64,000 bases of DNA from Kutzneria sp. CA-103260 (GTDB taxonomy: Bacteria; Actinomycetota; Actinomycetes; Mycobacteriales; Pseudonocardiaceae). The stretch is taken from NCBI RefSeq assembly GCF_018263855.1, contig NZ_CP073318.1, forward strand, positions 11,036,001 through 11,100,000, read 5' to 3'. The notes under the pieces were generated by a model that ran no database searches, had not been told where the DNA came from, and saw only the letters and a list, made by a program, of their open reading frames with translations. Shown piece after piece: positions 48,655-57,707 of the stretch (position 1 is the first letter of the stretch; each line of letters begins with the position of its first letter). A program made the translations under genes and the position numbers.

Positions 48655-49829
48655 CGGGCCGGCACGGTCAGGCTGAACACGATCACCGGCAGCACCAGCA
48701 GGCCGGCGGCCAGGCTGAGGCCGGTGTAGGTGATCAGCGTCAGCACCACGCCGGACAGGGCGGCTCCGATCGCGCCGGTGAGGCTCATCAGCAGATCGGA
48801 GACGCCCTGCACGGCCGGGCGGCGGGCCAGTTCGACCGAGTCGGCGACGAGGGTGGAGCCGGCGACGGTGGACATCGACCAGCCCGTCCCGAGCACGATC
48901 AGGGCGATGGTGACCACGGTCATGGAATCGCCGGAGACGGCGGCGAGCAGCACGGCCAGCACGAGGATCGCCTGGCCGGTCAGGGCGGTGCGGACCCGGC
49001 CCCAGCGGTCGGAAATCCAGCCCATCACCGGGGAAAGCGCGTACATGCCGGCGATGTGCAGGCTGATCGTGAGGCCGACGATGGTCAGCGTGGCCCCGTG
49101 TTCCTGCATGTGCACGGGAGTCATGGCCATCAGCGACACCATCACGGTGTGCGAGAAGGCCACGGTGGCCACGCCGAACCGGGCCTGCGGCGAGGATTTG
49201 ACGACCTCCCAGCCGATGCGCAGGTTGCGGCCGCGAGACCCGTTGCTGGCCAAGGGATCCGGACGCAGCGCGACGAACAGCACCACGGTGGCGACGGCGG
49301 CGGCGACCGCGGAGAACACGAACGGGCCGGCCAGCGGGGGAATGCCGAGGAACTCCGCGACGGAAGCGCCCGGTCGGGTCAGGTTCGGCCCAGCCACCGC
49401 GCCGATCGTCGACGACCACACGACCAGGGCCAGCGATCGGCCGCGGTGGCGTGGCTCGGCCAGGTCCGTGGCGGCGAACCGGGACTGGAGATTGGCCGCG
49501 TTGCCGGCCCCCATTAACAGCATCGCCGGCAGTGTCAACGGAAACGAGCGCGCCATGGCCGCGGCGATCACGAGCACCGCTCCCAACAGCGACACCGCCC
49601 AGCCCAGGCTCAGCGCCAGCCGCCGCCCGCGCGCGGCGGCGACCCTGGCCAGCGGCAACGCCCACAGCGCCGCACCGAGCGTGCTCATCGTGGACGCGCT
49701 GCCGGACCACGCGGCCGAGCCGGACAGGTCCGCGGCCAGCACCGCGCCGACCGACACCGACGCGCCGATCCCGATGCTGCCGGCGATCTGCGCGGCCACC
49801 AAAACGCCCAGAGTTCTCCGTTGCGACAC
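48624..49829 (-). CDS. MFS transporter
   Basis: A 401-residue permease with 12 predicted helices. The start RTLGVLVAAQIAGSIGIGASVSVGAVLA and the middle motif MYALSPVMGWISDRWGRVRTALTGQ (motif A of the second half) fit drug:H+ or sugar-phosphate exporters of the MFS_1 family. Substrate unknown. GTG start at 49829. Divergent from the histidine phosphatase gene. Confidence 0.9.
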   Translation of the reverse strand: MSQRRTLGVLVAAQIAGSIGIGASVSVGAVLAADLSGSAAWSGSASTMSTLGAALWALPLARVAAARGRRLALSLGWAVSLLGAVLVIAAAMARSFPLTLPAMLLMGAGNAANLQSRFAATDLAEPRHRGRSLALVVWSSTIGAVAGPNLTRPGASVAEFLGIPPLAGPFVFSAVAAAVATVVLFVALRPDPLASNGSRGRNLRIGWEVVKSSPQARFGVATVAFSHTVMVSLMAMTPVHMQEHGATLTIVGLTISLHIAGMYALSPVMGWISDRWGRVRTALTGQAILVLAVLLAAVSGDSMTVVTIALIVLGTGWSMSTVAGSTLVADSVELARRPAVQGVSDLLMSLTGAIGAALSGVVLTLITYTGLSLAAGLLVLPVIVFSLTVPARQNQGLDQPR

Positions 49830-49865
49830 ATCGTGACTTTAGTTCGTACACCGGACACGCGTCTT

Positions 49866-49890
49866 GGTATTGCCGGGGAAGGCAAATACC
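49866..49890. promoter_or_regulatory. Imperfect inverted repeat before the histidine phosphatase gene
   Basis: GGTATTGCC and GGCAAATACC flank a 6-base spacer between the divergent MFS and phosphatase genes; a single extra A breaks the symmetry. Possible operator for one or both genes. Confidence 0.4.
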
Positions 49891-49900
49891 GTTGATCAAC

Positions 49901-50515
49901 GTGGAGACAACTCGTCGAACCCTGCTGCGGTTGTTGACCGTCGGCGGCGCGGCGGCCGCCCTGCCGGCCACCGTCGGCGCCGCCCAACCCGACGTCGTGA
50001 TGATCATTCGCCACGGCGAGAAGCCGCCGGACTCCGGAAAGCCCTACGGTGTCACCGCCGACGGCACGAAGGACACCTCCTCGCTGATCGTCCAGGGCTG
50101 GCAGCGCGCCGGCGCGCTGGCCGGATTCTTCAGCAGTGGGGCCAAGGTCCGCGTGCCCGACGCGATCTACGCCGTGGACAACAGTGGCGGCAAGCACCTG
50201 CGGATGGCCCAGACGGTCACGCCGCTGTCCGGGAAACTGGGCATTCCGCTCAACACCGCCTATTCCGAAGGCAATGAGGCCGGCCTGGCCGCCGAGGTCG
50301 CCAAGCGGACCGGGACCACGCTGATCTGCTGGGAGCACAGCGCGATCCCGGACATCGTCTCGAACCTCGGCCCGGTCACGCCGACGCCGCCGTCGGCCTG
50401 GGCCGACAGTCGCTTCGACATGGTGTGGGTGTTCACCCGCAGCGGCTCCGGCTGGGCGTTCAGCCAGGTGCCGCAACTGGTGCTGGCCGGTGACAGCTCC
50501 ACGCCGATGAGCTGA
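49901..50515 (+). CDS. Exported histidine phosphatase-like protein
   Basis: A 204-residue protein with a Tat-like signal (TTRRTLLRLLTVGGAAAALPATVGA) followed by the histidine phosphatase RHG motif (VVMIIRHGEKPPDSG) and a second His in WEHSAIPDIV. The central LNTAYSEGNEAGLAAEVAK region fits the family. Substrate unknown. The GTG at 49901 (VETTRRTLL) is preferred; a TTG at 49892 is in frame. Stop is 49 bases from the convergent NRPS stop. Confidence 0.82.
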   Translation: METTRRTLLRLLTVGGAAAALPATVGAAQPDVVMIIRHGEKPPDSGKPYGVTADGTKDTSSLIVQGWQRAGALAGFFSSGAKVRVPDAIYAVDNSGGKHLRMAQTVTPLSGKLGIPLNTAYSEGNEAGLAAEVAKRTGTTLICWEHSAIPDIVSNLGPVTPTPPSAWADSRFDMVWVFTRSGSGWAFSQVPQLVLAGDSSTPMS

Positions 50516-50563
50516 CCCGCTCGGCCTGGCCAGCTCCTTTCCGCTGCTTCCTTTCCCCGCGCC

Positions 50564-53500
50564 TCACCTCTGGGCTGATTTGTTCGGTTTGGCGCGGGGA
50601 ATCCGGTGTCGGGCCACGCCGACCAGCACCGGCTGGACAGTCCACAGTGGACCCTCCAGTTCGTGGCGGCCGATGCCCACCGGCTCGGCTTCCTCGTCGC
50701 CGCGCCGCCGGGTCGGCGCGCCCTCGTAGCGCAGGCCGGGCAACAGGTGCTCGTGCTTCATGATCACGCTGTGCGGCGCGACCGTGGTGTGCTCGCCGAC
50801 CACCGCGCCGTACAGCGGGACCGTGGCGTCGCCCAGCGTGGAGTGCGCGCCCACCTTGACGTGACCGATTTTGAGCACCCGGTCCTCGAAGGTGTGCGCC
50901 TGGAACATCGCGTTCACCGTCGAGCCGTCGCCGAACTCCAGCATGTCCGGGTCGACGATCTGGGCGAAACCCTCGCCCAGCGCCACCCGCTTGCCGATCT
51001 TCACGCCGATCCAGCGCAGGTAGATCGGCAGCAGCAGCGTGCCCTCCAGCGCCGACAGCGGCTTGCCGGCGATGAAACCCCAGGCCACGTAGAGGAAGTC
51101 CCAGCGGCTGGCCCAGCAGGACCACAGCGGGTGGATGCCCTCCCGGACCCGGCCCAGCAGGCCCCACTTCATCACCAGGATCACCAGGCACAGGAACGCG
51201 CCGGTGAGGAAGCTGACCGCGGGCACGCCGAGCAGCAGCAGCGCCGGCACGTCCAGGTACTCGTCGGCCTTCTCCACTCCGTAGGTCCACAGCGACACGG
51301 CGATCAGCGGCACGATCGGCAGCGTGAACCGGAGCCATTCCCAGAAGTTCCGGTTGATCACCCGGATCAGCGATGGCTCGTGGGTCAGCGACCGGTCGAC
51401 GCTGACGATCTCCCGCTGCGGCAGCTCGAACGGCGGGTGCCCGAACCAGGACGTGCCCGGCCGGACCAGCCGGTCGTCGGCCACCGTGGAAATGCCGATC
51501 AGGATGTCCGACGGCAGCCGCTGGCCGGCGGCGATCACCGCGTGATTGCCCAGGAACGTGTTGGTGCCCAACGAGACCTCGGTGAGCGTCACGGTGCCGC
51601 GCTGCACTCGCGGCCCGCCGAGATAGATGCCGTCGGCGAAGAAGGTGTCGCCGTCGATCCGGATCAGCTCCGGCACCACGTCGATGATCGTGCTGATCTC
51701 GCAGTCCGGTCCGAGGCTCATGCCGGCGGCGCGTAGCCACACCGGCCAGAAGATGCCGCCGGACAGCCACTTTCCGGCCGAGTCGACCAGCCCGGTCTTC
51801 AGCCACACCCGGATGTAGCCCAGGCTGTACCGGTTGATCACGCCCGGCTGCACCGGTCCGAGCACCCGACAAGTGATGGCCTCCAACGCGACCTCGTACA
51901 CCAGCGCGAGACAGGCGCAGAGGCCGAGAACCGTCAGCAGCGCCAGGTGGTCCAGCGGATTCGACAGCGCGGTGAGGAGACTGTCGTAGGTCAGGTTCAG
52001 CTTGTTCACCACGAAGGCGGCGACGACGGCGAACGGCAGCGACTGCACCAGGCTCACCAGGTTGCGGCTGACAATCATCGCCAGTCCGTGCGCCTTGGGC
52101 GAGAGCACCATGCCCTTGACCGTCAGGGCCGGCGGATCCTGGGCGTGGCCGGCTGGTCGTGCCGGCGCGCCGTCCCAGCGCTCGCCCTCGGGCATGGTGC
52201 TGCCCGTGGACAGATGGGACAACGCGGACAGCCAGGAGTTGCGGCCGACCCGCGCGTGCGGGCCGACGCCGGCCCGGATGTCGACGGTCGCGCCGCTGTC
52301 GATCGTCACCGGGCCGATCACCACCTGGCCCTGCTCCAGGTGCACCAGGCCGAGCGAGGCGTCCTGGCTCACCGTCACGTCGTCGCCGATGTCCAGCAGA
52401 TCCCAGCCGCCCTGCTGGAGATTGACGCCGCGATGGATGTGCACCCGCTCGCCGATCCGCGCGCCGAGCTTGCGCAGCACGACCGAGGTGTACTCGGTGC
52501 CGGCGATCGTGCCCCACGGGATGAACCGCATGAACTGTCGGACGATCCAGATCCGCACGTGGAAGGGACTCCACACCGGCGTGCGCACCGCGGTGTACTG
52601 CCCGATCAGCATTTTCTTGGCGCGTACGGCGACCTCGATGGACAGCGGCGTGATCGCCAGCCGGATGATGCTCAGCGCCACCGGCGTAATGAAGATCAGC
52701 CCGGTCAGTCCGATGTGGTCGGACAGCCACGGGATCACCCAGAACACGCCGACGTAGGCGGCGATCGAGCCGAGGAACAGCTCCAGCGCCAGCCACAGCG
52801 CCTGGGCCACGGTCGCGCCGAAAACCTCGACGGCGTGCCGTTCCCGTTGCTTACCGGTGGATCCGGTGTCCGGCACGGCCCGTAGCAGCAGCTGGCCGAC
52901 CGTGCGTGTCTCGTAGAGGTCCCGGACGGTGATCGACGCGGTGGCCGGATTCGTGCGCAGCTTGGTGATCAGCATCGCGCCGTTGAGCGAGCTGCCGCCC
53001 AGATCGGTGAAGAAGTCGTCCTGCGCGCCCGGAAGTTCGGGCAGTTGCAACACCGCCTGCACGGATTCCGCGATGAACAACGCGATCGGGTCCGTCGGCG
53101 CGGAACCCGGGCCCTGCTTGCGTGAACGCTGCGACCTGAGGATGGGGAGTTCACTACGGCGCAGTTTTCCGCCCGCGGTGCGGGGAAGCTCCTCGATGAT
53201 GCCGAATGCGCCCGGCATCATGTAGGTCGGAAGTGCCTTGCGCAGCTCGGCTTTGAGCTGGTCGACCCGCGGCGGTTTCCGCGGGTCGACCGGAACCACG
53301 TGCGCGGCCAGCATTTCCGTCGCGCCCTCGCCCTGCACCCGGCAGGCCGCCTCGCGAATTCCCGGGCAGCGGGCCAGCACCGCCTCGATCGCCTCCAGTT
53401 CGATGCGGTAGCCCCGCAGCTTCACCTGCGAGTCGATTCGGCCGTGATAGAAGAAAGTTCCGTCCGGCTCGGCGTGCACGAGATCGCCGGTGCGGTAGAT

Positions 53501-54640
53501 CCGGCCCAGCTTCGGGTGCTCGACGAACTTCGCCGCCGTCAGCTCCGGCTGGTTCAGATACCCCGCTGCCAGCCCGGCCCCGCCCATGCACAGCTCGCCC
53601 TTTTCCCCCGGGGCAACAGGTTCCAGCTTGTCGTCCAGCGCCCAGGCCCGCATGCCCGGCACCGGCCTGCCGATCGCCACCGGCTCGCCGGGCACGATGT
53701 CCTGGCGCATGCAGGTGACCGTGCACTCCGTCGGCCCGTAACCGTTGACCATGCGACGGCCCAGCGACCAGCGCTCGGCGACGTCGTTCGGCAACGCCTC
53801 ACCGCCGACATACAGCAGCCGCAGGTGCAGGAGCTCCGTGCGCGGGTCATCGCATCCCGTGGCCCGCAACAACGTCGGCGGCGGGCACAGCACCGTGATG
53901 CGTTCGTTTCGCAGCCATGGCACCAGATCCGGACCCAGCCGGGCCGTCTCGTCGTCCATCGACACCACCGTGGCGCCGGTGGCCAGCGCCATCCAGATCT
54001 CCTCCACCGAGGAGTCGTAGGCCGGCGAAGACCCCTGTGCCACCCGGTCTCCGGGCCCGAGGTCGAACTCCCGGACGTCGCCGCCGACCAGGTTCGCCGC
54101 GCCCCGGTGGGGGATCATCACCCCCTTCGGTCGGCCCGTGCTGCCCGACGTGTAGATGATGTACGCGACGGCGTCCGGGCCCGGTGGCTCGGGCAGCGGC
54201 AGGGCTGGCGTGGTCAGCGGCAGGTCGACGCGGATGATCGGGCCCGGGTAGCCGATCTGGGCCGCCCGCTCCGCCCCCGCCGCGTCGGTCAGCAGCGCCC
54301 GCGCCTTCGAGTCGCTGAGGATGTGCGTCACCTGGTCGTCCGGGAACGCCGGGTCGACGCACACGTAGGCCGCGGCCGCCCGCAGCACCGCCATCTGGGC
54401 CACGTACAGGCGGGGCGTGGTGCGGCCCAACATGATGGCCGCCACCGCGCCCCGGCCCACCGCCAGGTGCACCACCCCCGCCAGCAGCTCCGACTCGTGC
54501 TTGAGCTCCGCGTACGTCAGCGTGTCGCGGTTGGGCCGGCTCGCCGACGGCGGCACGTCCACCGCCACCGCGTCCGGCCAGCGCTCCGCCGCCCGCGCCA
54601 GGAACTCCGGTAGGACCGTCGGGTCAGCGGTGGACGACAT
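50564..54640 (-). CDS. Pls/PosA-type membrane nonribosomal peptide synthetase
   Basis: A 1358-residue single-module synthetase built like epsilon-poly-lysine synthetase. Adenylation domain ~10-500: YIIYTSGSTGRPKGVMIPH, NGYGPTE, YRTGDLVH, KLRGYRIELEAIEAV and Lys in TAGGKLRR. Thiolation domain with phosphopantetheine Ser551 (LGGSSLNG). Then a ~750-residue membrane region: three pairs of membrane helices alternating with three soluble left-handed-helix (hexapeptide-like) domains, as in Pls, where they join monomers into a homopolymer. The substrate pocket opens with Asp209, Ser210 and Glu213 (AYDSSVEEIW); an acidic residue there suits Lys or ornithine. No condensation or thioesterase domain. Overlaps the SET gene by 17 bases. 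Confidence 0.9.
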   Translation of the reverse strand: MSSTADPTVLPEFLARAAERWPDAVAVDVPPSASRPNRDTLTYAELKHESELLAGVVHLAVGRGAVAAIMLGRTTPRLYVAQMAVLRAAAAYVCVDPAFPDDQVTHILSDSKARALLTDAAGAERAAQIGYPGPIIRVDLPLTTPALPLPEPPGPDAVAYIIYTSGSTGRPKGVMIPHRGAANLVGGDVREFDLGPGDRVAQGSSPAYDSSVEEIWMALATGATVVSMDDETARLGPDLVPWLRNERITVLCPPPTLLRATGCDDPRTELLHLRLLYVGGEALPNDVAERWSLGRRMVNGYGPTECTVTCMRQDIVPGEPVAIGRPVPGMRAWALDDKLEPVAPGEKGELCMGGAGLAAGYLNQPELTAAKFVEHPKLGRIYRTGDLVHAEPDGTFFYHGRIDSQVKLRGYRIELEAIEAVLARCPGIREAACRVQGEGATEMLAAHVVPVDPRKPPRVDQLKAELRKALPTYMMPGAFGIIEELPRTAGGKLRRSELPILRSQRSRKQGPGSAPTDPIALFIAESVQAVLQLPELPGAQDDFFTDLGGSSLNGAMLITKLRTNPATASITVRDLYETRTVGQLLLRAVPDTGSTGKQRERHAVEVFGATVAQALWLALELFLGSIAAYVGVFWVIPWLSDHIGLTGLIFITPVALSIIRLAITPLSIEVAVRAKKMLIGQYTAVRTPVWSPFHVRIWIVRQFMRFIPWGTIAGTEYTSVVLRKLGARIGERVHIHRGVNLQQGGWDLLDIGDDVTVSQDASLGLVHLEQGQVVIGPVTIDSGATVDIRAGVGPHARVGRNSWLSALSHLSTGSTMPEGERWDGAPARPAGHAQDPPALTVKGMVLSPKAHGLAMIVSRNLVSLVQSLPFAVVAAFVVNKLNLTYDSLLTALSNPLDHLALLTVLGLCACLALVYEVALEAITCRVLGPVQPGVINRYSLGYIRVWLKTGLVDSAGKWLSGGIFWPVWLRAAGMSLGPDCEISTIIDVVPELIRIDGDTFFADGIYLGGPRVQRGTVTLTEVSLGTNTFLGNHAVIAAGQRLPSDILIGISTVADDRLVRPGTSWFGHPPFELPQREIVSVDRSLTHEPSLIRVINRNFWEWLRFTLPIVPLIAVSLWTYGVEKADEYLDVPALLLLGVPAVSFLTGAFLCLVILVMKWGLLGRVREGIHPLWSCWASRWDFLYVAWGFIAGKPLSALEGTLLLPIYLRWIGVKIGKRVALGEGFAQIVDPDMLEFGDGSTVNAMFQAHTFEDRVLKIGHVKVGAHSTLGDATVPLYGAVVGEHTTVAPHSVIMKHEHLLPGLRYEGAPTRRRGDEEAEPVGIGRHELEGPLWTVQPVLVGVARHRIPRAKPNKSAQR

Positions 54641-55115
54641 TGACCATTGCCTGCAGGTGATCGGCCAGCAGTGGGCGCAGCGACTCCCGCTCCTCCACCG
54701 TGCGGAACCGGAATCCCTGAATGCGCCCGAAGCAGTTGGCCGTCCCGCACCGGCAGTCGAACGGCTCCGCCATCTCGTACTCGGTCGTGTCGTAGTGGAA
54801 GGTGATCTCCTGCCACGGCTCGATCGCCTTGAGCGCGAAGAACTCCCGGCCCCGGAGCTGCGCGTTCGGCGCGCAGCTGTGGTTGGTGAACCGCCAGAAG
54901 AAGCGGTCCATCATCTCCTCCGGCGCGTGCCCGCCCGGCAGGTCGAGGTGAATTCCGGAGCCCACCTGCACCGAATAGCGTGTGGGCCGTTCGGTGACTT
55001 GGCCGTCCACCGCGAATAGACGACTCCCGGCCGCGAATTCCCGCAACGCAACGAGCCTGAATTCTCCGCCCGCCCGCACGACCGCAAATCCGTCCCTGGT
55101 GTCCGCTGCTGTCAT
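54624..55115 (-). CDS. SET-domain lysine methyltransferase-like protein
   Basis: A 163-residue stand-alone SET protein. It has the SAM/lysine pseudoknot motifs FTNHSCAPNAQL and EITFHYDTTEYEM (catalytic-region Tyr) and the post-SET zinc cluster with CRCGTANCFGRIQG. SET enzymes methylate the side-chain amine of lysine. The gene is upstream of and overlaps the Pls-type synthetase by 17 bases, with GGGAGG before its ATG. A lysine methyltransferase coupled to a synthetase whose pocket suits lysine suggests methylation of the polymer or monomer; action on a host protein is the alternative. Confidence 0.87.
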   Translation of the reverse strand: MTAADTRDGFAVVRAGGEFRLVALREFAAGSRLFAVDGQVTERPTRYSVQVGSGIHLDLPGGHAPEEMMDRFFWRFTNHSCAPNAQLRGREFFALKAIEPWQEITFHYDTTEYEMAEPFDCRCGTANCFGRIQGFRFRTVEERESLRPLLADHLQAMVNVVHR

Positions 55116-55324
55116 CGCCGGATCCTCCCTGGTAGTTTCCTGTGAGCACTACGTGGCGACTCCACCTCCCGGTTCACCGGTGTGCAGGGGAAACATTCGG
55201 ATATGTCGGACGATGCGGGACGACTCGATTGCTTTCGACACCTTCGAATCTCCGGTGCGTCCGATGGGCCGATGGCGCCAGCCACCCGGCGTGGGCCGCT
55301 GATCGGTATCTCGGGCGAGGCCGG

Positions 55325-56734
55325 CTATGCGGGGCGCAGGCCGATGGCGGTGGCGGCGTTGGCGAGGCGGTGGATGCCGTCGATCAGGACCTCGGGGGGT
55401 GCGCCGGCGAAGGTGAGGCGGAGGTGGGCGGCGGGCGGATCGGTGGCGTACCAGGGGCGGCCTGCGGAGACGACGACGCCGTGGGCGGCGGCGGAGGCGG
55501 TGAGGGCGAGGTCGTCGACGCCGTCGGGGAGGCGGACCCAGGCCTGCATGCCGCCGGAGGGCACGGTGACGGGCCGGAGCTGGGGGAGCTCGGTGGCCAG
55601 GGCGGTGAGCAGGGCGTCCCGGCGGGCCTTGAGCGCGGGGCGGAGGGCCTTGAGGTGGCGCTGCCAGGCTGGCGAGGACAGAAGTTCTAGCGCTGCTAGC
55701 TGGAGCGGGCCGGCGACGAAGAAGTCGTCGAGGACCCGGGCGCTGCGGAGACGGGCGCCGGCGGCGCCGCGGGCGCCGATGGCGGCGACGCGAAGGCCCG
55801 GTGCGGCGGACTTGGTCAGTGAGCGCAGGTAGATCACATGGCCATGGATGTCGTCGGCGGCCAGCGGCGGCGGTGGAGTGCCGTCGATGACCATGTCGCG
55901 GGCGAAGTCGTCCTCGATCAGGAACGCGCCGTGTTTCGCTAGCACTGCTAGGACTTCTGGCCGGCGCTCGGGCGACAGCACTGCGCCGTGGGGGTTGGCG
56001 TAGAGCGGCTGGCAGTAGAAGACCTTCGCGTCGGTGCGGGTGAAGGCGGCGTCGAGCAGATCGGGACGAACGCCGTCCGCATCGGCCGGAACGGCGACGA
56101 CCTGTAGGCCGGAGCTGCGGGCGGTGGCGATCGCGCCGAGATAGGTGGGGGCCTCGGCCAGCACGACGTCGCCCGGCGCGGTCAGTGCTCGGAACGCGGT
56201 CGACAACGCCGCCTGCCCGCCCGGGCACACCACCATGTCCGCCGCCCGGAAAGCGCCGCCCGCCTGGCGGGCGAACCACGCCCGGAGTTCCTCCCGACCT
56301 TCTACCGGACCCCGAGCCCACGCCTCCGGCCTGCGTGACGCACGGCCCAGCGCCGCCCCGAGGGCCGCCACCGGTTGCAGCTCCGGATCCAGGTAACCAC
56401 CGCTCAACGGCACCATTTCCGGGCTGGGCATGGCCATCAGGTCCCGCAGCGACTCCTCGCCCGCAGGCTTCGCCCCCAGCGCCACGGCCTGCCACTCCAG
56501 ATCCGGGACTTCGGGCGTCGGCTGCCTGCGGCCGGCGAAGGCACCCTTGCTGGCCCGGACCTCGATGACGCCCTCGGCCTCCAGCCGGCGCATCGCGTGC
56601 TGCACCGTCACCGGCGACACCCGCAGCTCCTGCATGATCGCCCGCACCGACGGCAGCCGCCCGCCCGGTCCCACGCCGTGAGCCGCGGCACGAAGCAGCC
56701 GGATAACACCCTGCTCCGCGTTATCCTCATTCAT
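55325..56734 (-). CDS. MocR-type GntR/aminotransferase regulator
   Basis: A 469-residue fusion: an N-terminal GntR winged helix (LPSVRAIMQELRVSPVTVQHAMRRLEAEGVIEVRASKG) and a class I aminotransferase-like domain (VCPGGQAALSTAFRAL, FYCQPLYANPHG, IEDDFARDM, PLP-binding Lys308 in LTKSAAPGLRV). Such regulators sense PLP or amino acids. The gene is divergent from an EamA exporter; the two ATG codons overlap in the four bases CATG at 56732-56735. Two 13-base palindromes with rare CTA codons lie within it (55687, 55939). Confidence 0.93.
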   Translation of the reverse strand: MNEDNAEQGVIRLLRAAAHGVGPGGRLPSVRAIMQELRVSPVTVQHAMRRLEAEGVIEVRASKGAFAGRRQPTPEVPDLEWQAVALGAKPAGEESLRDLMAMPSPEMVPLSGGYLDPELQPVAALGAALGRASRRPEAWARGPVEGREELRAWFARQAGGAFRAADMVVCPGGQAALSTAFRALTAPGDVVLAEAPTYLGAIATARSSGLQVVAVPADADGVRPDLLDAAFTRTDAKVFYCQPLYANPHGAVLSPERRPEVLAVLAKHGAFLIEDDFARDMVIDGTPPPPLAADDIHGHVIYLRSLTKSAAPGLRVAAIGARGAAGARLRSARVLDDFFVAGPLQLAALELLSSPAWQRHLKALRPALKARRDALLTALATELPQLRPVTVPSGGMQAWVRLPDGVDDLALTASAAAHGVVVSAGRPWYATDPPAAHLRLTFAGAPPEVLIDGIHRLANAATAIGLRPA

Positions 56735-56751
56735 GAGAGTAGAGGATAACG
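56701..56751. promoter_or_regulatory. MocR operator overlapping both start codons
   Basis: CGTTATCCTC (56719-56728) and GAGGATAACG (56742-56751) form a perfect inverted repeat with a 13-base spacer that contains the shared CATG. A third half-site, GGATAAC, lies at 56701-56707. MocR proteins typically bind two or three such half-sites between themselves and a divergent target. Confidence 0.75.
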
Positions 56752-57668
56752 TTACTGCCTCCAGTCGAGTAACGGCCGGAGTCCTGCTCGGCTCGCTGGG
56801 TGTGCTGGCCTTCAGCCTCTCGCTGCCGTTGACCAGGCTTGCCGTCGAGTCTCTCGACCCCTGGTTCGTGGCGTTCGGCCGCGCCGCCGGTGCCGGCATC
56901 CTCTCGGCGGGCTACCTGGTGTTATCCAGCCGTCGGCAAGCGGCCGGAGCGCTGCGGTCCAGCCCCGTCGAAGGTGGGGCGTGGCCGACGGTTGCCCAGC
57001 TCAGGCGCCTGGTCGTGGTCGCCGTCGGCGTGGTGATCGGGTTTCCGCTGTTCACGTCGATCGCGTTGACCCAGGCGACGGCGGCGCACGGGGCGGTGGT
57101 CATCGCGCTGTTGCCGGCCACGACCGCAGTCTTCGCGGTGGTGCGGGGCGGCGAGCGGCCGTCGGCACGGTTCTGGCTGGCCGCCGGCGCGGGATTCGCG
57201 GCGGTGCTGGGGTTCGTCGCGGTGTCGGGCGGGATGGTCGGCGGCTTCCGAGCCTCCGACCTGTGGTTCCTCGCCGCGGTTGTGGTGTGCGCACTCGGCT
57301 ACGCTGAGGGCGGCGCCCTCGCCCGCGAGCTGGGTGGCGCGCGAACGATCTGCTGGGCGCTCGTCCTGGCGTTGCCGGTGACTGTTCCGCTCGCCGTCAT
57401 CACGGCGCACGGGCTGGCCGCCGCCGGCGTGATCGCGTGGCTGTGCTTCGCCTACCTCACGGTGATCTCGCAGTTCCTCGGCTTCTTCGCCTGGTACGCG
57501 GGGTTGGCGCGCGGCGGCGTGGCCCGGATCGGCCAGGTCCAGGCCGTGCAGCCGGTGCTGACGCTGACGTGGTCGGCGTTCCTGCTGCGCGAACACGTCG
57601 ACGTCGTCACGGTGGTGGTCGCGGCCGTTGTGCTTGGCTGCGTGGTGCTGACCCAGCGCGCCCGCTGA
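56733..57668 (+). CDS. EamA/DMT family exporter
   Basis: A 311-residue permease with ten predicted helices in two EamA halves (residues ~13-160 and ~170-305), for example LGSLGVLAFSLSLPLTRLAVESLDP and FLGFFAWYAGLARGGVARIGQVQAVQPVLTLTWSAFLL. DMT exporters next to MocR genes usually export amino acids or related metabolites. No ribosome site precedes the ATG at 56733, so the message is probably leaderless, and its start lies within the MocR operator. Confidence 0.9.
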   Translation: MRVEDNVTASSRVTAGVLLGSLGVLAFSLSLPLTRLAVESLDPWFVAFGRAAGAGILSAGYLVLSSRRQAAGALRSSPVEGGAWPTVAQLRRLVVVAVGVVIGFPLFTSIALTQATAAHGAVVIALLPATTAVFAVVRGGERPSARFWLAAGAGFAAVLGFVAVSGGMVGGFRASDLWFLAAVVVCALGYAEGGALARELGGARTICWALVLALPVTVPLAVITAHGLAAAGVIAWLCFAYLTVISQFLGFFAWYAGLARGGVARIGQVQAVQPVLTLTWSAFLLREHVDVVTVVVAAVVLGCVVLTQRAR

Positions 57669-57707
57669 CGGCCGGTCCGCTGGTGGCCGGTCCGCTGGCG
57701 GCCAGGG

